The notes under the pieces: model-generated
What the model was told of the DNA's origin: nothing
The model's database searches: none
The model's input: only the letters and a program-made list of their open reading frames with translations
Origin: Caenorhabditis elegans
Lineage: Eukaryota > Nematoda > Chromadorea > Rhabditida > Rhabditidae
Reading direction: 5' to 3'
Assembly (NCBI RefSeq): GCF_000002985.6
Contig: NC_003283.11
Span: forward strand, 4,774,001-4,838,000
DNA: 64,000 nucleotides
Part shown: positions 45,154 through 60,367 of the stretch, piece after piece
How positions within the stretch are numbered: the stretch's first letter is position 1
How the letters are laid out: each line of letters opens with the position of its first letter
Translations under genes and position numbers: made by a program

Positions 45154-47952
45154 TATTGCTGCCTGACGATAAGTGATTCACGCTCCGCACCGACGCCAAT
45201 GTACACGATCGGCACCTGCAAATGAAAATTTATTGATTTTGTGAGCGGGAAGCCATAGTAATTACATGGCAACAGCTGGGGGTGGCCAATTTTTTTTATT
45301 GGAGATTTTATAAAAAATGTCATATTGCACCATGACTTTCGACATTTTTTAAAATTGAAGTTGGAGTAAAAAATTTATAAATAAAACAATATTTTAATGA
45401 TTTTTTTTTTCAATTTTGCTAACATAAAAAAAAAGGAGAATTATTTTTGAATTCCCGCGCAAATTAGTATCGTAATTTTTGAGGTTTCTGTTATATTTGA
45501 ATTTAAACACCATTTGTCATTTTTCAAAAAATTTTCCGTTAAAAAAACTTGATAACCCGAAAAATAGGTGCTAAAAATCGATAATTTACATAATTTATAA
45601 TTTTTTTTCGCCGAAAACTGTCTGAAAAATTAATTTAAAATTGACAAACTGTGTAAAAAAACCCGAAAATTTCAAAATCAGGTATATAATTTGCGCGGGA
45701 ACTCAAAAATAATTAGCTCTTTTTAATTTTTTTTTTGTTGCAAAAGATTAAAACATTTTTTAAACAGTTATATTTGGAGCATTTAGACTGTATTCTGTCA
45801 CATTTTTAAGAAATTATTTTCAGCTGAAAAACCGGAAAAAGAGCTCAAAAATTGCCTGAAAATTGGAAATTGCTGACTTTCATGGCAATTTTCAGCATTT
45901 TCTCAAAATTTTCAGCTGAAATAAATGATATTTACAGAAAATTCAACTGATTTTCTATATTTTGGAAAAACATGATGCAATATGACATTTTGTAGATTCT
46001 ACACCCACGCACCTTGATGAAATCCTCAATGAATTTCACATATTGCCGGCACTTTTCCGGGAGATCCTCGAACTTTCTCACACCGACAGTCGGCTCGTTC
46101 CATCCCTCGAATTCCTTATATTCGACCTCAATGGCTCCCCAGGCATTGGCTTGAGCCGGTGGTGAAGAGAGCACCTGTCCGTTGAGCTTGTAGCCGACAG
46201 CCACCTTGATTGTCTGAAAAAAAAAACGATTTTTACAGTGAAAACGGGCCGATCGATCCGTGAAAAGCGGCACCGCACAGAAAACGAGGCGGAGCGTAAT
46301 TTAGCAAAATATTCCCCTGCGGCACAGTTTTCTCATTTTTTGTAAATTTTTTGGGACACCACGGATTCAAGATCCGGAAATCGTAGATACGGGATCCCAC
46401 CAGATTTTGAATCCGTGGTGTCTCCGTAAATTTTGCAAAAGGCAGCGTCGCACGGAAAAAGAGGCGGAGCATAATTTCGCAAAAAATACTTCCCTGCGGC
46501 ACAGTTTTTCCCCATTTTTCGTTGATTTTTTTCAATAAAGTTTTTTTACTAATTTTTATTTCCTTTTTTCGAATAAATATGTTATTAAAATTGATTTTCA
46601 TGAGATTGTGGGGATATTTCATGTTAAATTTCACGTTTTACAACCAATTTAGCATGAAAAATCCCCACAATCTAATGAGAATAAAGTTTAATAACATTTT
46701 TATTCGAAAAAAATGTAAAATAAAAACTTTATTGAAAAAAAATCAACAAAACAATTTTTTTAATGGGGCAACTGTGCGGCAGGGTTGCGAAATTACGGTC
46801 CGCCTCTCTCGATGCCACGTGCTTCTGTTAGCTATCTATCTCTTCTCTCAGTTCTTATCTCTCACTGACATCATTCACTTTACAGCAGCGAGACAAAAAA
46901 CCAAAACTCACTGGGAAAGTATCAAGAATATCGAGCTTCGTCAGAGCGATCGCTGTGTACCCATTGATCATCGCCGAGCGACGGAGCAAGAAAAGATCAA
47001 TCCATCCACAACGACGTTTACGTCCAGTCGTTACTCCAACTTCTTTTCCGATCGTCTGAAGCTTCTCACCATCAGAATCGAACAATTCTGTTGGGAATGG
47101 ACCGGTTCCGACGCGGGTCTGATAAGCCTTCACAACACCGATAACGTTTCCGACGGCGGTTGGTGGAACTCCGATTCCTGTGCAAGCACCTCCGACGGTG
47201 GAGTTGGAAGATGTCACGTATGGATAGGTTCCAAAATCAATGTCGAGAAGGGCTCCGTTGGCTCCTTCGACGAGAACCTGCTTCCCGGCGTTGCGTTGCT
47301 CGTGGATGAATCCGACGGTGTCGCCGACGAGCTTCAACTCGGCGAGCTTCTCACGATGCTGCTTGAACTTGGCGAGCTCCTCATCAACGTTGACCTCAAT
47401 CGATGGGAATTGCTTTTTGTAGTGCTCGACGAGACGGCGATACTTCTCCGAGAACTCTTCGAAGTCAGCCATAAGATCGGCGACACGGATTCCATTTCTG
47501 AAGCATTTCGAGCTGTAGGTTGGTCCGATTCCACGGTTGGTGGTTCCGATCTTGTTCTTGGCGGCCAACGAATCCTCTTGACGGCCGTCAACTTGAGAGT
47601 GAACACCGAAAACAAGATGAGCTTCGCTGGAGATCATAATTCTCTTCTCCCATCCCGACTCCTCGAGAATCCCGTTATGAGCAAGTTCCGAGAAGAAAGC
47701 GTCCAAATTGACGACGACTCCATTTCCGATGACGTTGAAGCATGTTGGACTGATAATTCCACTCGGCAAAATGTGGAAATCATACTTCCGTCCGTTGGCG
47801 ACGACGGTGTGTCCGGCGTTGTTGCCTCCCTGGCATCGGGCGGTCACATTGATCTTGTGATTCTCGATCAGATAGTCGATGATCTTTCCCTTTCCTTCGT
47901 CACCCCATTGAGCACCCAGTAAGACGGACACAGTCTTGTTGGAAGACGTCAT
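45154..47952 (-). CDS. adss-1: Adenylosuccinate synthetase, 434 aa
   Basis: Exons 46912-47952, 46013-46213 and 45154-45216 (1305 nt) join in frame. The cytosolic enzyme catalyses IMP + aspartate + GTP to adenylosuccinate, the first committed step from IMP to AMP. The GTP-binding glycine loop [11 protein letters not shown] lies at 13-23 with the catalytic Asp18, and GGNNAGH ends at His48; [13 protein letters not shown] supplies IMP/aspartate contacts. The length is typical of eukaryotic enzymes. A TTTTGCAG acceptor abuts the ATG, so the mRNA is probably SL trans-spliced directly at the start codon. Codons are strongly biased, and the antisense strand stays open over much of exon 1. Intron 1 carries a fold-back and a duplicated 70-nt block. 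The gene symbol is recalled from memory (C37H5.6). Confidence 0.97.
46262..46815. repeat. Composite repeat in adss-1 intron 1
   Basis: A block ending in CTGCGGCACAGTTTT occurs twice in direct orientation (about 46265-46335 and 46442-46515), separated by a small inverted repeat (GGATTCAAGATC / AAAATCTGAATCC type, 46360-46425). A third, inverted copy (GGGGCAACTGTGCGGCAGGG...CCGCCTCTC) lies at about 46763-46808. Between them 46520-46640 and 46650-46755 are inverted copies (CCCCACAATCT, TAATAACAT, CGAATAAA). The whole forms a nested hairpin. Confidence 0.7.
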
Positions 47953-50604
47953 CTGCAAAAAATAATAATATTATAAAAATGAAAAAGGAAAAAAGGAAGA
48001 AAAACTGAAAGCGGTCAGGCTGATTTTTATGTTTTTTTTTCGACAGAAAAACAAATCAACAGAACGGGAAAACAAACAAATTGTGTTCAATTTGATAAAA
48101 AACGATTTGCAGGACGAGAGAAATGAATCGAAGCGACAAACATAGAAAATTAAATATTAATTTCACAAGATTCATGCTTGTAAATCCTCTAAATTCGCCA
48201 AAATTGCCGAATTTGGGGACGAAAAACTCAAAATTTCGGAAAAAAAGATACTTTCAGCTGAAATCTTCAATTTCGGCTCGTTTTACGTGCAGCGACACGG
48301 AAAAATAGCCAAAATTGGAGATTTTAGCGAAACTATTTAAATAGCTCGCTTTTAAAAAAAAATTTCGGAATTTTGAACATGCCTGTTTAAAGGCACACAG
48401 ATTTATTAAGATGGGTCTCGGCGCGCAAAAAGTTTATGGTAGTTCAATTGCCTTGCATTTTAATTCGTTTTTAGTGATTTTTTCATTTTCTTTCAAAAAA
48501 AATTTTACTGGTAAAAATCGTTTTAAATCAGTTTTCTATCTTTTTTTCGGGCAAAAACTATAAATTTTTAATGGAAAAAGAGTGTATGTGTACCTTTTAA
48601 AACTGATTTTTAAACAATTTTTAAAAGTAAAATGTAAGGAAAATTAAAAAACTACGGTAAAAACGAAGTAATTCCATTGAAAAATGCAATAAAAAATAAA
48701 CGAGAAAGCACCCGCAAACTACCATAAACTTTTTCGCGTCGAGACCCATTTGATTAAATCCGTGCGCCTTTAAGAATCCATGCCAAAATCAAGTGAAAAA
48801 CGATAATAACCTAACTTTTTGAATCAAAAATTAATGTAGAAATGTGGAAAAATGTTTGCTCGATCTAAAAATAATTTTTATTTTACGGAAAAGTTCGAAA
48901 AATGCCTGAAAGTCGAGTTTTAAGCCCTATTTCAGGTATTTTTCGAATTTTTCAACAAAATAAATATTATTTTTTTAGATCTTTCGCACATTTTCTTACA
49001 TTTCTACATTAATTTTTGATTTCTAGGAAGAATGGTTCCAAAAGTTACAAACTATTCTGTTATATTCTAGACGAACGCTTTAAACAAACACAAAAGCCTC
49101 TTTTTTTCTCCATTTTCTCGCTGATCTTTCCTCTCTATGTGCCGCCTATATTTCCCACACTGTAAACATACACTGCCACCAAGTCTCTTGTTTAGAAACG
49201 ATTCGAGCTCATCGTTGGTCTTAGAAGTGACGGATCCCATCGGTTTTTTGTATACAGATAGTTATTAGAAATATATAAGCGAGTGAATAACTAGAAAACT
49301 CTTCGAGAACCCGGGGGATATTGATGAGGAAGTGATGAGAGACTGAGAAGAAGAAGAAGAAGAAGAACATAACAAAAAATCTTCAGGAAAGTTTTTTTTT
49401 ACAAAAAAAAAACGACGATCTTCTATCCAGTCAGTTGTGAGAAGAGAAACTCGATGGATCCTGGATCCGTGTGTAATATCGCTTGGCTCCGAGAGAAGAA
49501 GAAGAAAAAAACTCGGGGAAGAAATGAAGAAACTTCGATCGAATTTATATTGTAAAGTTTTCCTGTTTAAATATATCAAAATTCGAAAACGAGGAAATTT
49601 TTAAAAATTTCCGTGACAAAAACCCACTAATTTTTCGCGTTGAAAAGCGAGAGCGAGTTCAAACAATCAGTTTGCGTTCAGCTTGCGTCAGATTTGAAAA
49701 AAACACAAAAAATACACACACACACACACACACACATTTCGCAATTTTCTTCCGAGAATCGCGTGTTTCTAGGTTCTCCAGAAACATTTTTGGCGAAAAA
49801 AAATGCACAAAAATGCTTATAATATAAGTTTTTCATAAGCAGAAGAAGTTTGGCAGCAGCGGATTTGAAAGGATAATTATGGGTAACAACAACACCAACC
49901 AGTGACGTTTTTTGATAAAAATTTGAAAAAGTACGAAAAAAATGTATTGCGAAAGAGACGAAGCGTATGTACTTCATATCTTTTTGAAAAAAACCAGTTT
50001 TTGATAAAGAAAAGTAATATTAAAAACCAAATATCAAAACCAAGGCATGTCCTTGAGAGGCAAAAAAAGCAGAGTATAGAACAGATTCGAACAGAAATGA
50101 AAGCAAATAATGTGAATGAATAAATTTTTTTTAAAATTATTTTATTTAAAATTTGAATTTTAAATTTGCAGAGGGAAAAAATGAATGAACATCCACGCAG
50201 AACAGTTAACATGCATGAATATAAATCGTTTGGAGACCACAATGGAGACGAAAAAACATTTTAAACAATGTGTGAAAGAAAAACCGTGATTTTCAACAAA
50301 TCGTGTGAAATTGTGAGACGGTGATGGTTCCATTATCACTCGGGTAGCTCCAAAATATTTACAGGAACTATCAAATTTCACAACGCCTAGCTCGATGAAA
50401 CCATCACCTTTCGGCACAAAGAACAGAACAAAACAAGCTACTAAATGGGTTGATAAACTATAAAACTAAATGGCCTAATATATTATGTGGGGAAAAAAAC
50501 GGGAGAAAATAGGATAACAAAAACATTAAAAATACAGGAAATGTGGGGGAAAAAAAAAATAAAAAAAGACACGTTGGGGGTTTCTAAAGATCTAAATAAA
50601 TTTC
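47953..50604. other. Intergenic DNA between adss-1 and hsp-6
   Basis: No supported exon. 48390-48785 is a fold-back repeat. 49.05-49.55 kb is pyrimidine-rich then GA-rich (GAAGAAGAAG), and a CA repeat lies at about 49716-49736. The first 300 nt are adss-1 promoter; 50160-50604 is the likely hsp-6 3' UTR and flank. Confidence 0.55.
48390..48785. repeat. Fold-back AAAGGCRCAC...GAGACCC element, copy 1
   Basis: The left end TTTAAAGGCACACAGATTTATTAAGATGGGTCTCGGCGCG and the right end CGCGTCGAGACCCATTTGATTAAATCCGTGCGCCTTTAA are inverted copies; inner arms (GTTTATGGTAGT / ACTACCATAAAC) extend the match. The loop is A/T-rich. Other copies lie at 54608-55165 and 62482-63086. Confidence 0.8.
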
Positions 50605-53364
<2,760 letters not shown>

Positions 53365-56300
53365 ATGGGATTCGCTTCCGCTTCTCGCGAAGAGAAGCTG
53401 AAAATGCTGAAGACAAATAAAACAAGAAAAACTACGAAACATTTAAATCGCCTTGCAAAGCGGAAAAAGCTGTCGAGAGAGATTCGCGATGGAATGGCAG
53501 ATATTAAATCAAGAAAATCTGCAGATTTGAGGCAGAGAGCTGTTAATGTGAGCAATTTTTCGAAAATAAAACAATTTATCCAATAATTTTCAGATTGAAG
53601 ATGATTTCATCGCCGACAGACAAGCTCATTATGAGAATAGTGATGAAGATTTGCCATTGGACATGATGGACGCAGATATCGATTGGGAGAACAGCGCATT
53701 TGCCAACGCAAAAAGGCGGCTTGAGAAAAGTAATTGTTGTTTGAAAATTAGTTAATAAACTTAATAACGTTAAATTGCAGAAAGAAGTGGTGTAGAATCA
53801 GACAGCGACGATGAAGATGATGTTGAGAAGAAAAAGAGAAAATTCGCAGGACTACTCGAAGAAGGCCATGAAGAACTTCTGCCGATTAAGCTAAAAGATG
53901 GAACACTGATTCGTCCGACACGAGAAAAAGAAGTTAAGGAAGACGAAGAAGAAAAAAGCGGTGATGAAGAAGAAGAAGGAGAAGAGGATGAGCCACATCG
54001 GGAAGATTTTTCGCATCTTTCCGCGTCGGAACTTATTGCAAAACGACGGGAATTGATGCAAGAATTCAAAGATACTATTGCATCACATGCTAATATGCTT
54101 TTATCAAATCCACAAGTCAATGTAAATTTAATTTTTAATTTTTTCTCAGAAATCTCAATTTTTCAGATCGTCCGTCTCCGAGATCTCTACAATCTGTGCA
54201 ACGGCGAGAAAATCCACTCGCTGGTGCGAGAATCCGTTCAAAAACTCGCAATCGCTAGTACTCTCCAAGTTCTTCTCGATATTCTCCCGGGTTACGCGAT
54301 TCGTGAGCAGACGGCCGAGGAAAAAGCCCAGAAACAGAAGAAAGAGACGAGAAATCTCGTTAATTATGAAGAATCGCTGTTGAGATATCACCTCAAGTAT
54401 TTGCAGTTGTGTGAGAAGCTTTCGAATAGTGAGTGCTTGTATGGACTCGAAATCACTAAAATTACCAAATTTCGTGGCGAAAAACTAAAAATTTCGGCTA
54501 ATTTCAGCTAAAATCTTCAATTTTGGCTTGTTTTTCGTGCTGCGACCCGGAAAAATAGCCGAAATTGGAGATTTTTTGGCGGAAATCTGCTAGAAATTTT
54601 GACCATACCTTCTTAAAGGCGCAAGGATTTATTCTGAAGGGTCCTGGCGCGAAAAATTTATGGTAGTTTTTTTTTTTGTATTTTTAAAGAAATTTTATCG
54701 TTTTTTTCTTCATTTTTCTGCTAAAAGTAGTTTTAAATTTCTTTTTTTCAGGCTGACAAACTGGAAAAAAAAACATGCTTTTTAAAAGTTTTATCGTACT
54801 AAAATTGTTTTTTAAAACAAATTTTGACAGAAAAAAAAACGGAATTAATCAGTTTTTCTTGCATTTTTCAACGGAATTCTTTCGGTTTTAGCGACTTTTG
54901 TCGTTTTCCTTATCATTTCATTGTTAAAAATTGTTTTAAATCAGTTTTCAAAGTACAATGGCACTTTTTTCACTAAAAATGTGATTTTCTCGTTTGTCGG
55001 GCTGAAATTAGCTATTTTAAACAATTTTTAACAGAAAATTGAAGAGAAAACAACAATATTCGCTAAAAACAAAGTAATTACATCGAAAATACAAGGAAAA
55101 AACTACGATAAACTTTTGCGCGCCGAGACCCATATGAATAAATCCGTGCGCCTTTAAGAAGACATGCCAAAATCAAAAAATCTACTGTAGTTACGAAATA
55201 AGAGGATTTACTCTATTGTATCAACAAAAAAAAGCATAAAACTCTAATTTTGACTACTTTTCTGTGTCGCATCAGTCTGAAAGCCACAGAAAACAGGCCA
55301 AAATTGAAGATTTTAGCTAGAATTACCACTTTTTTTAAAAATTAAAACAAAAAAAATCCTTTTTTTTTTCAGAATTGGTCGGTAAGGATCGTCATAATGA
55401 TGAGAGCACGTTCACATTCAAAATGGGAATTCTCTCTGTGAAGGTAATCAATTTCCCACGTCGTGTCAGAGTGTCTCATTTCGGCTTGATCTACGTAGAT
55501 CTACAAAAAATGCGGGAGAAGAGACGCAGAGTTCTCAACTGATTTTGCATGGTTAAGAACGTGCTGCTGATGTCACATTTGTTTGGGCAAAAAATTCCCG
55601 CATTTTCTGTAGATCAAACCGAAATGGGACAGCCTGGGGCACAACGTGATTTCCCGGCTCAAAATCAAAAAAAAACTTTAAAAATTTTTACAGGCGCTAG
55701 CTCGAATCGTGGTCTCCGCTCCACACTTCAACTACTCTACGAACATTGTCTCAAGTCTCGTTCGTCTTTCTCTTGCCAAAAATGAGACAGTTATTCGAGA
55801 AGTGTGCGAGGCTATCCGGACAGTTTTCAAAGAGGATATTCATCTCAAAATCACCCTGTTCACTGCTCGCTCCATCTCGACTCTCGTGACAAAGAGGAAA
55901 GGAAGAGTACCGCCAGAGCTTCTAAGGACTCTTCTATCGATGAATATTACTGAAGTGAAAGATGAGGATAAAAAGTCTGGAAAAGATGCACTTATTGCGA
56001 AGAAATATCAAATCAAGAAGGAGAAAGCGAGCAAGACGGCGAAGAAGTATAAGAAACAACTTGCCAGACTTGAAGCCGATCTTTTGGAGGTTGAAGCCGA
56101 AGAGTCGATGAGCAAAAAGTTGAAGAACGCCACAGAAGCCATGAAATTCGCCTTTCAATCATATTTCTCAATTTTGAAGCGTATGCCAAACTCGGCTCTT
56201 CTCGAGCCAGTTCTCGAAGGACTCAGCAAATTTGCTCATCTTTTGAGCATTGAATTCTACGAGGATATCGTTTCAACTATGGAGAATATGGTTCAAAATG

Positions 56301-58020
56301 AGAATCTCAAATCATTGGATCAACTTCATTGCATCAATACAGTCTTTGTAATCTTGTCTGGAGATGGTCAACTTTTGAATATTGATCCATCAAAATTCTA
56401 CCGTCTGGCCTATCGAGTTCTCAACCATTTGCCATTTGAAAAACGTCCGGAACAACGAAAAAATCAGATTATAATGGCGGCGAAGACGCTGGAAACGATG
56501 CTTGTGATCCGAAGAAAAGCTGTTCCGTTGTCCAGAGTTGCTGCTTTTGTCAAGCGGCTTCTGTCTATTGCGACTGTTCTTGACGATTTTCCAGCACTAT
56601 GCATTGTGTCGCTTGTGCGATCACTTTTTATTGTGAGGGGTGTTTACAGCTTTGCCTGAAAAAAAAATTCAAAAAATAGCTGAAAAATAAAAAAATACAT
56701 GCGTTTGGCAAAAGAAATATTACCCAGATGCGAAATTTTGTGATTTTTGCGGTCTCGACACGACATTTTTTTTCCGTAAAATGCAAAAGTACAGTAATTG
56801 TGAATTTTCGGTGATGTGGAACAGGCGATTCTACATTCATCGATTTTCGTTCAGAAAATGTTTAATAAAAAACTGTAAATTTCGAATTTTTTGGTGAGCG
56901 GCAATTTTTTTGGCAATCCTACAGAATTATATATTGCACCATGTTTTTTCAACATTTTTCATTCGAAATTACTATCAAAATATAGAAAATCACCTGATTT
57001 ACCTGAAAATGACATTATTTTCGACTGAAAAATTTGAGAAAGTGCTCAAAAATCGGCCTGAAAGCTGCCGATTTCTGACGAAAATCGATAATTCAATTAT
57101 CGACAATTGGCAACTTTCAGTTCATTTTTGAGCGTTTTCTCAAACTTTTTAGTTGAAATTAATGTTATTTTCATATAAATCAAATTATTTTCTTTATTTT
57201 TATACTAATTTTTAATAAAAAAATGGTGAAACAACATGGTACAATAGGGCATTTTGTAGATTTCAGAAATTAAAAAAAGAAAATATACAGCACCGAAAGT
57301 TCAAAATTACAGTACTCTCTAAAGGCGCACGCCCGTTTTTGTGTTTTACAAAAAAAAGTTCGTGTCGAGACCAGATACCGTATTGTTTTGCAAAAAAATC
57401 ACGAAATTTCGCGTCTGGGTAATATTATTAAATTAAAAAAAAAATTTTTTTTCGAATTCCTGTGAATAACCTGTATAATTTTTTTGTTGTATTTTTTACA
57501 TTACCTAAATTTCTTCCGTGAAAAATGCGAAAATCCATATTTTCTAGTACGATTTTCGGGAAAATTTTGATTTTTATTAAAAAAAACTGCTTGGAATTTT
57601 TTAAAAGATATAATTCAAAAATTTCAATGTTTCAAAAATGAAAAAAAATTGTTTAACCAAAAAATCCGAAAAAAAAATCTTTTTTTCGAAAAAATATTCG
57701 AAAAAAACTTTTTTTTAAAACGATTTTCGGGTAAATCCACTATAATTCTATTTTTCCTGAAAAAAGCCCATAAATTTTTCCAGGCCCACCCCAAGCTCTC
57801 CTCAATGATCGAAGACGAAGAAGGTGGTGCTCCAGGAATCTACCGGCCGGATATCGATGATCCAGACGTCGCAAACGCCTTGGCTTCTGATGTTCGTGAT
57901 GAGCTCTCGATGCTGGCTCGTCGAAGAAACACTGAACTTTCTCGATTTGCCAACAATATTCTCTACGGAGTACCTTCGACAGGAATTTTCAAGTTGAATC
58001 CACAGTTATCGTCTTTGTAA
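53365..58020 (+). CDS. Nucleolar complex protein 3 (NOC3) homologue, 722 aa
   Basis: Seven exons, 53365-53547, 53594-53729, 53781-54121, 54167-54428, 55373-55443, 55694-56632 and 57784-58020 (2169 nt), join in frame. NOC3 proteins act in 60S pre-ribosome maturation with NOC1/NOC2, and in yeast also in replication licensing. The N-terminus is basic ([13 protein letters not shown]), followed by an acidic stretch ([10 protein letters not shown]) and [17 protein letters not shown] typical of the NOC3 domain. The C-terminal half holds the CBF/Mak21-like domain ([18 protein letters not shown]). SL-type acceptor before the ATG. Introns 4, 5 and 6 are large and filled with fold-back elements. I recall this gene as C37H5.5, unverified. 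Confidence 0.93.
54608..55165. repeat. Fold-back AAAGGCGCA...GAGACCC element, copy 2
   Basis: CTTCTTAAAGGCGCAAGGATTTATT at the left end pairs with AATAAATCCGTGCGCCTTTAAG at the right end; TTATGGTAG and CTACGATAA continue inward. Inside are inverted TTTTAAATCAGTTTTC-type words. It lies in intron 4 of the NOC3 gene. Confidence 0.8.
55457..55651. repeat. Palindromic GTAGATCAAACCG element, copy 2
   Basis: It starts CACGTCGTGTCAGAGTGTCTCATTT and ends in the inverse (AATGGGACAGCCTGGGGCACAACGTG). The arms carry GATCTACAAAAAATGCGGGA, the core TTTGCATGGTTAAGAACGTGCTG. It lies in intron 5 of the NOC3 gene. Confidence 0.85.
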
Positions 58021-58249
58021 GTTTAACTTTATTCAGAATACGGTTTAATGATTTTTGGGAGAACGAAACAAGTCAATATGTAGTTTGTAGTTTGCAGTTT
58101 ATAGTTCCTCAAAGTGGCAAGGTTACGGAAAGTTAAAGGGACAGGAGGGAGATGAGAATCTCAAATTGAGATAAAGCGTGTGGAATGAAAGAAGGCATAA
58201 TTTAGCTACAGTTCAGTGAATTTCTAGATTTGAAAAAAAACAATAATTT

Positions 58250-60367
58250 CTAAAAAGGAAATACGCGAAGAAAGTTCTGTGGCACAATATACTCCCCATA
58301 CTGAGTAGTTGCCAAGTAGTTGGTGCCGTTGATCACCGAGAACTTCAACGCCATTCCATCCAGTGACATGTGGTGCTTCACAAATGATAGAGTGCCGTAG
58401 AGCTGCTCAATGCAGCTTTCACGGGTCCACGAGTGATTTCTGTGCGTGTAGAAGGCTTCGACGTTCATCGTTTTGATCTGAAATTTGTGGCGTTTCGGGG
58501 ACTTCAGGCGGTCCCATTACGGTTTGATCTACAAAAAATGCGGGATTTTTTTTCCGAAAACAATTGGAGGCGAAATGCGACACGTGGTGTCGCATTTTGG
58601 TTTGATCTACGTAGATCTACGAGAATCGCGGGACTTTAGAGACTTCTCAACTGATATTTCGCATGGTTAAGAACGTGCTGACGTCACATTTTTTGGATGA
58701 AAAACTCCCGCATTTTCTGTAGATCAAACCGCAATGACACAGCCTGACACCACACGTAGTAAATACCGATTTTCGATAGTGTCTCACCGTTCGCAGCCGG
58801 CTACGTTGTCTCTCTCCAACCACAATAGTGTTAACACTGGCGAAGAAGCATTGCATGTACCATGCCATCGTTCTGTTCTTGTCCCATCCCGTCTCCAGTG
58901 GTTTGCTGATGCTCTTGAATTCAACTGGTGATCCGTCTGAAAATGAGTTTTCTAGTTTTCTACGAGTCCTCAAATTCCGTCTCTTACAAATATCGAGACA
59001 ATCGATGTCAGCCGCATAGAAAAGACGAATCGACTCGGCGCCCTCCTTCTCGAGACACCCACGAATCACCATTTTGGTGGCCTCTTTCCTCGACGCAGTA
59101 ATGTCTCTCGATTGCTGAAGATGATGATTCATTGGTACAAGAGGACACTATTTGCACCAATTACAACACTTACCGGAACAGTCATAACATTCTCAAATTT
59201 TAGCGTGTGATACATTGCACGACGCAGTTTGTCAGGAGCACCTCCAAAGTCCTTGTCCTCGCAGAGGAAGATGACTCCACGGTGGCGAACGGCATAAAAG
59301 TTGATGTAATGCCCCGTGTATTTGTTGATAGACAGATTTCGGAGAAGTCCTCTTCTGCAGACAATGTCGGCTTCTATCATCTGGAATAAGAATGTTTAAT
59401 AAAACATCTAGGTGGGCGGCAATTGCAGTTCGGCAAATCGGCAAATTGCCGGTTTGCCGATTTGCCAGAAATTTTCAATGCCGACAATTTGTGGCTTGCC
59501 GATCTCTCGGAAATGTTAATTTTTCCGCAAATAGCCTGTTTGTCGGTTTGCCGGAAAACTACAATTCCGGAAATTTGCCGATTTGCCAGAAATTTTCAAT
59601 TCCAGCAATTTGCCGGTTTGCCAGACATGATCAATTCCGGCAATTTGCCGGTTTGCCAGAAATTTTCAATTCCGGCAATTTGCCGATTTGCCGGAAATTT
59701 CGATTCCGGCAATTTGCCGGTTTGCCAGACATGTTCAATTCCGGCAATTTGTCGGTTTGCCAGAAATTCCGGCAATTCCAGCAATTTGCCGGTTTGTCAG
59801 AAATTTTCAATTCCGTCAATTTGCTGTTTTGCCGGAAAAATCGTTTGCCATCAATTCTTCTAAAGATAAGGAAGTATCTATATGTGTAATTTGGTATACA
59901 TCAGAAAAAAAATCCAAAAAAATTACACCCGATTGCCAAAAATTAAAAACCGACATTCGAGATTTGGGTGAAATCTGATGACTAGCCTAAGACTCAGAGA
60001 CTCAGATAATTTCCTAACTATAGACAAATTTGACTTTTTTTTTTCAATTTCTGAAACCAAATGGAACGAGTGAATACCTCCTTCAATGGAATTCCAATTC
60101 TAGCAGTCTTCATAATATAGGCAAGAATACTCTCGATACGTTCTCCTCCGTGCTCATTCTCGAAATTGTTGTATCCCTCGTCGAGATTCATGCCGATAGC
60201 TGCATGATTGATAAGCAACTGCTTATGACGATGACGGCCAAGTTCAATGTTCCATCTGGAAATTCATTTGAAAAAATAATTCGAAAAGAATTATTTCAAA
60301 GCTCTCACCGATTTTCATTGTTCGCCCAGTAGTCACCAACTGGAGCCAGCTTGAAACTCACTGACAT
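58250..60367 (-). CDS. DXO/RAI1-family decapping exonuclease paralogue, 315 aa
   Basis: Six exons, 60309-60367, 60078-60255, 59174-59380, 58988-59114, 58788-58936 and 58250-58477 (948 nt), join in frame. DXO enzymes remove incomplete or NAD caps and degrade the RNA 5' to 3'. Family landmarks are in order: IVCRRGLL (canonical WRG/Arg motif, 85-92), KFEN with Glu142 (GYKFE-type), ADIDCLD with Asp184 and Asp186 (canonical E-x-D), VEFKS with Glu196 and Lys198 (E-x-K), and SWTRESCIEQLYGTL near the end. The first acid of E-x-D is Asp instead of Glu, so metal binding is probably kept but altered. The 59-nt intron at 59115-59173 is required, since read-through stops. Intron 5 holds a palindromic repeat. 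C. elegans has several such paralogues. Confidence 0.9.
58590..58757. repeat. Palindromic GTAGATCAAACCG element, copy 3
   Basis: CACGTGGTGTCGCATTTTGGTTTGATCTACGTAG at the left end faces GTAGATCAAACCGCAATGACACAGCCTGACACCACACG. Core: TTTCGCATGGTTAAGAACGTGCTGACGTCAC. A partial second arm (TCCCATTACGGTTTGATCTAC, 58512-58534) sits just upstream, so copies have nested or recombined. It lies in the last intron of the DXO-like gene. Confidence 0.85.
59405..59860. repeat. CGGCAATTTGCCGGTTTGCC tandem-like block
   Basis: A unit of about 38-39 nt (AATTCCGGCAATTTGCCGGTTTGCCAGAAATTTTC) repeats some ten times with variation, in intron 2 of the DXO-like gene (59381-60077). This is the longest block of the CGGCAAAT family in the window and the only one that is clearly tandem. 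Confidence 0.85.

Noticed and set aside
46522-47922. 466-codon + strand ORF over adss-1
   Set aside because: It is antisense to adss-1 exon 1. The open frame is a side effect of strong codon bias on the other strand; its product is low-complexity, and the 5' part runs into repeats.
59115-59173. Acceptor at the AATAG within this intron of the DXO-like gene
   Set aside because: It would give an intron under 30 nt, too short for this organism; the CTTCAG acceptor gives a normal 59-nt intron in the same phase.
59405-59860. Regular repeat-spacer look suggesting a CRISPR array
   Set aside because: Eukaryotic intron; the units are variable palindromic words without unique spacers, belonging to a dispersed repeat family.
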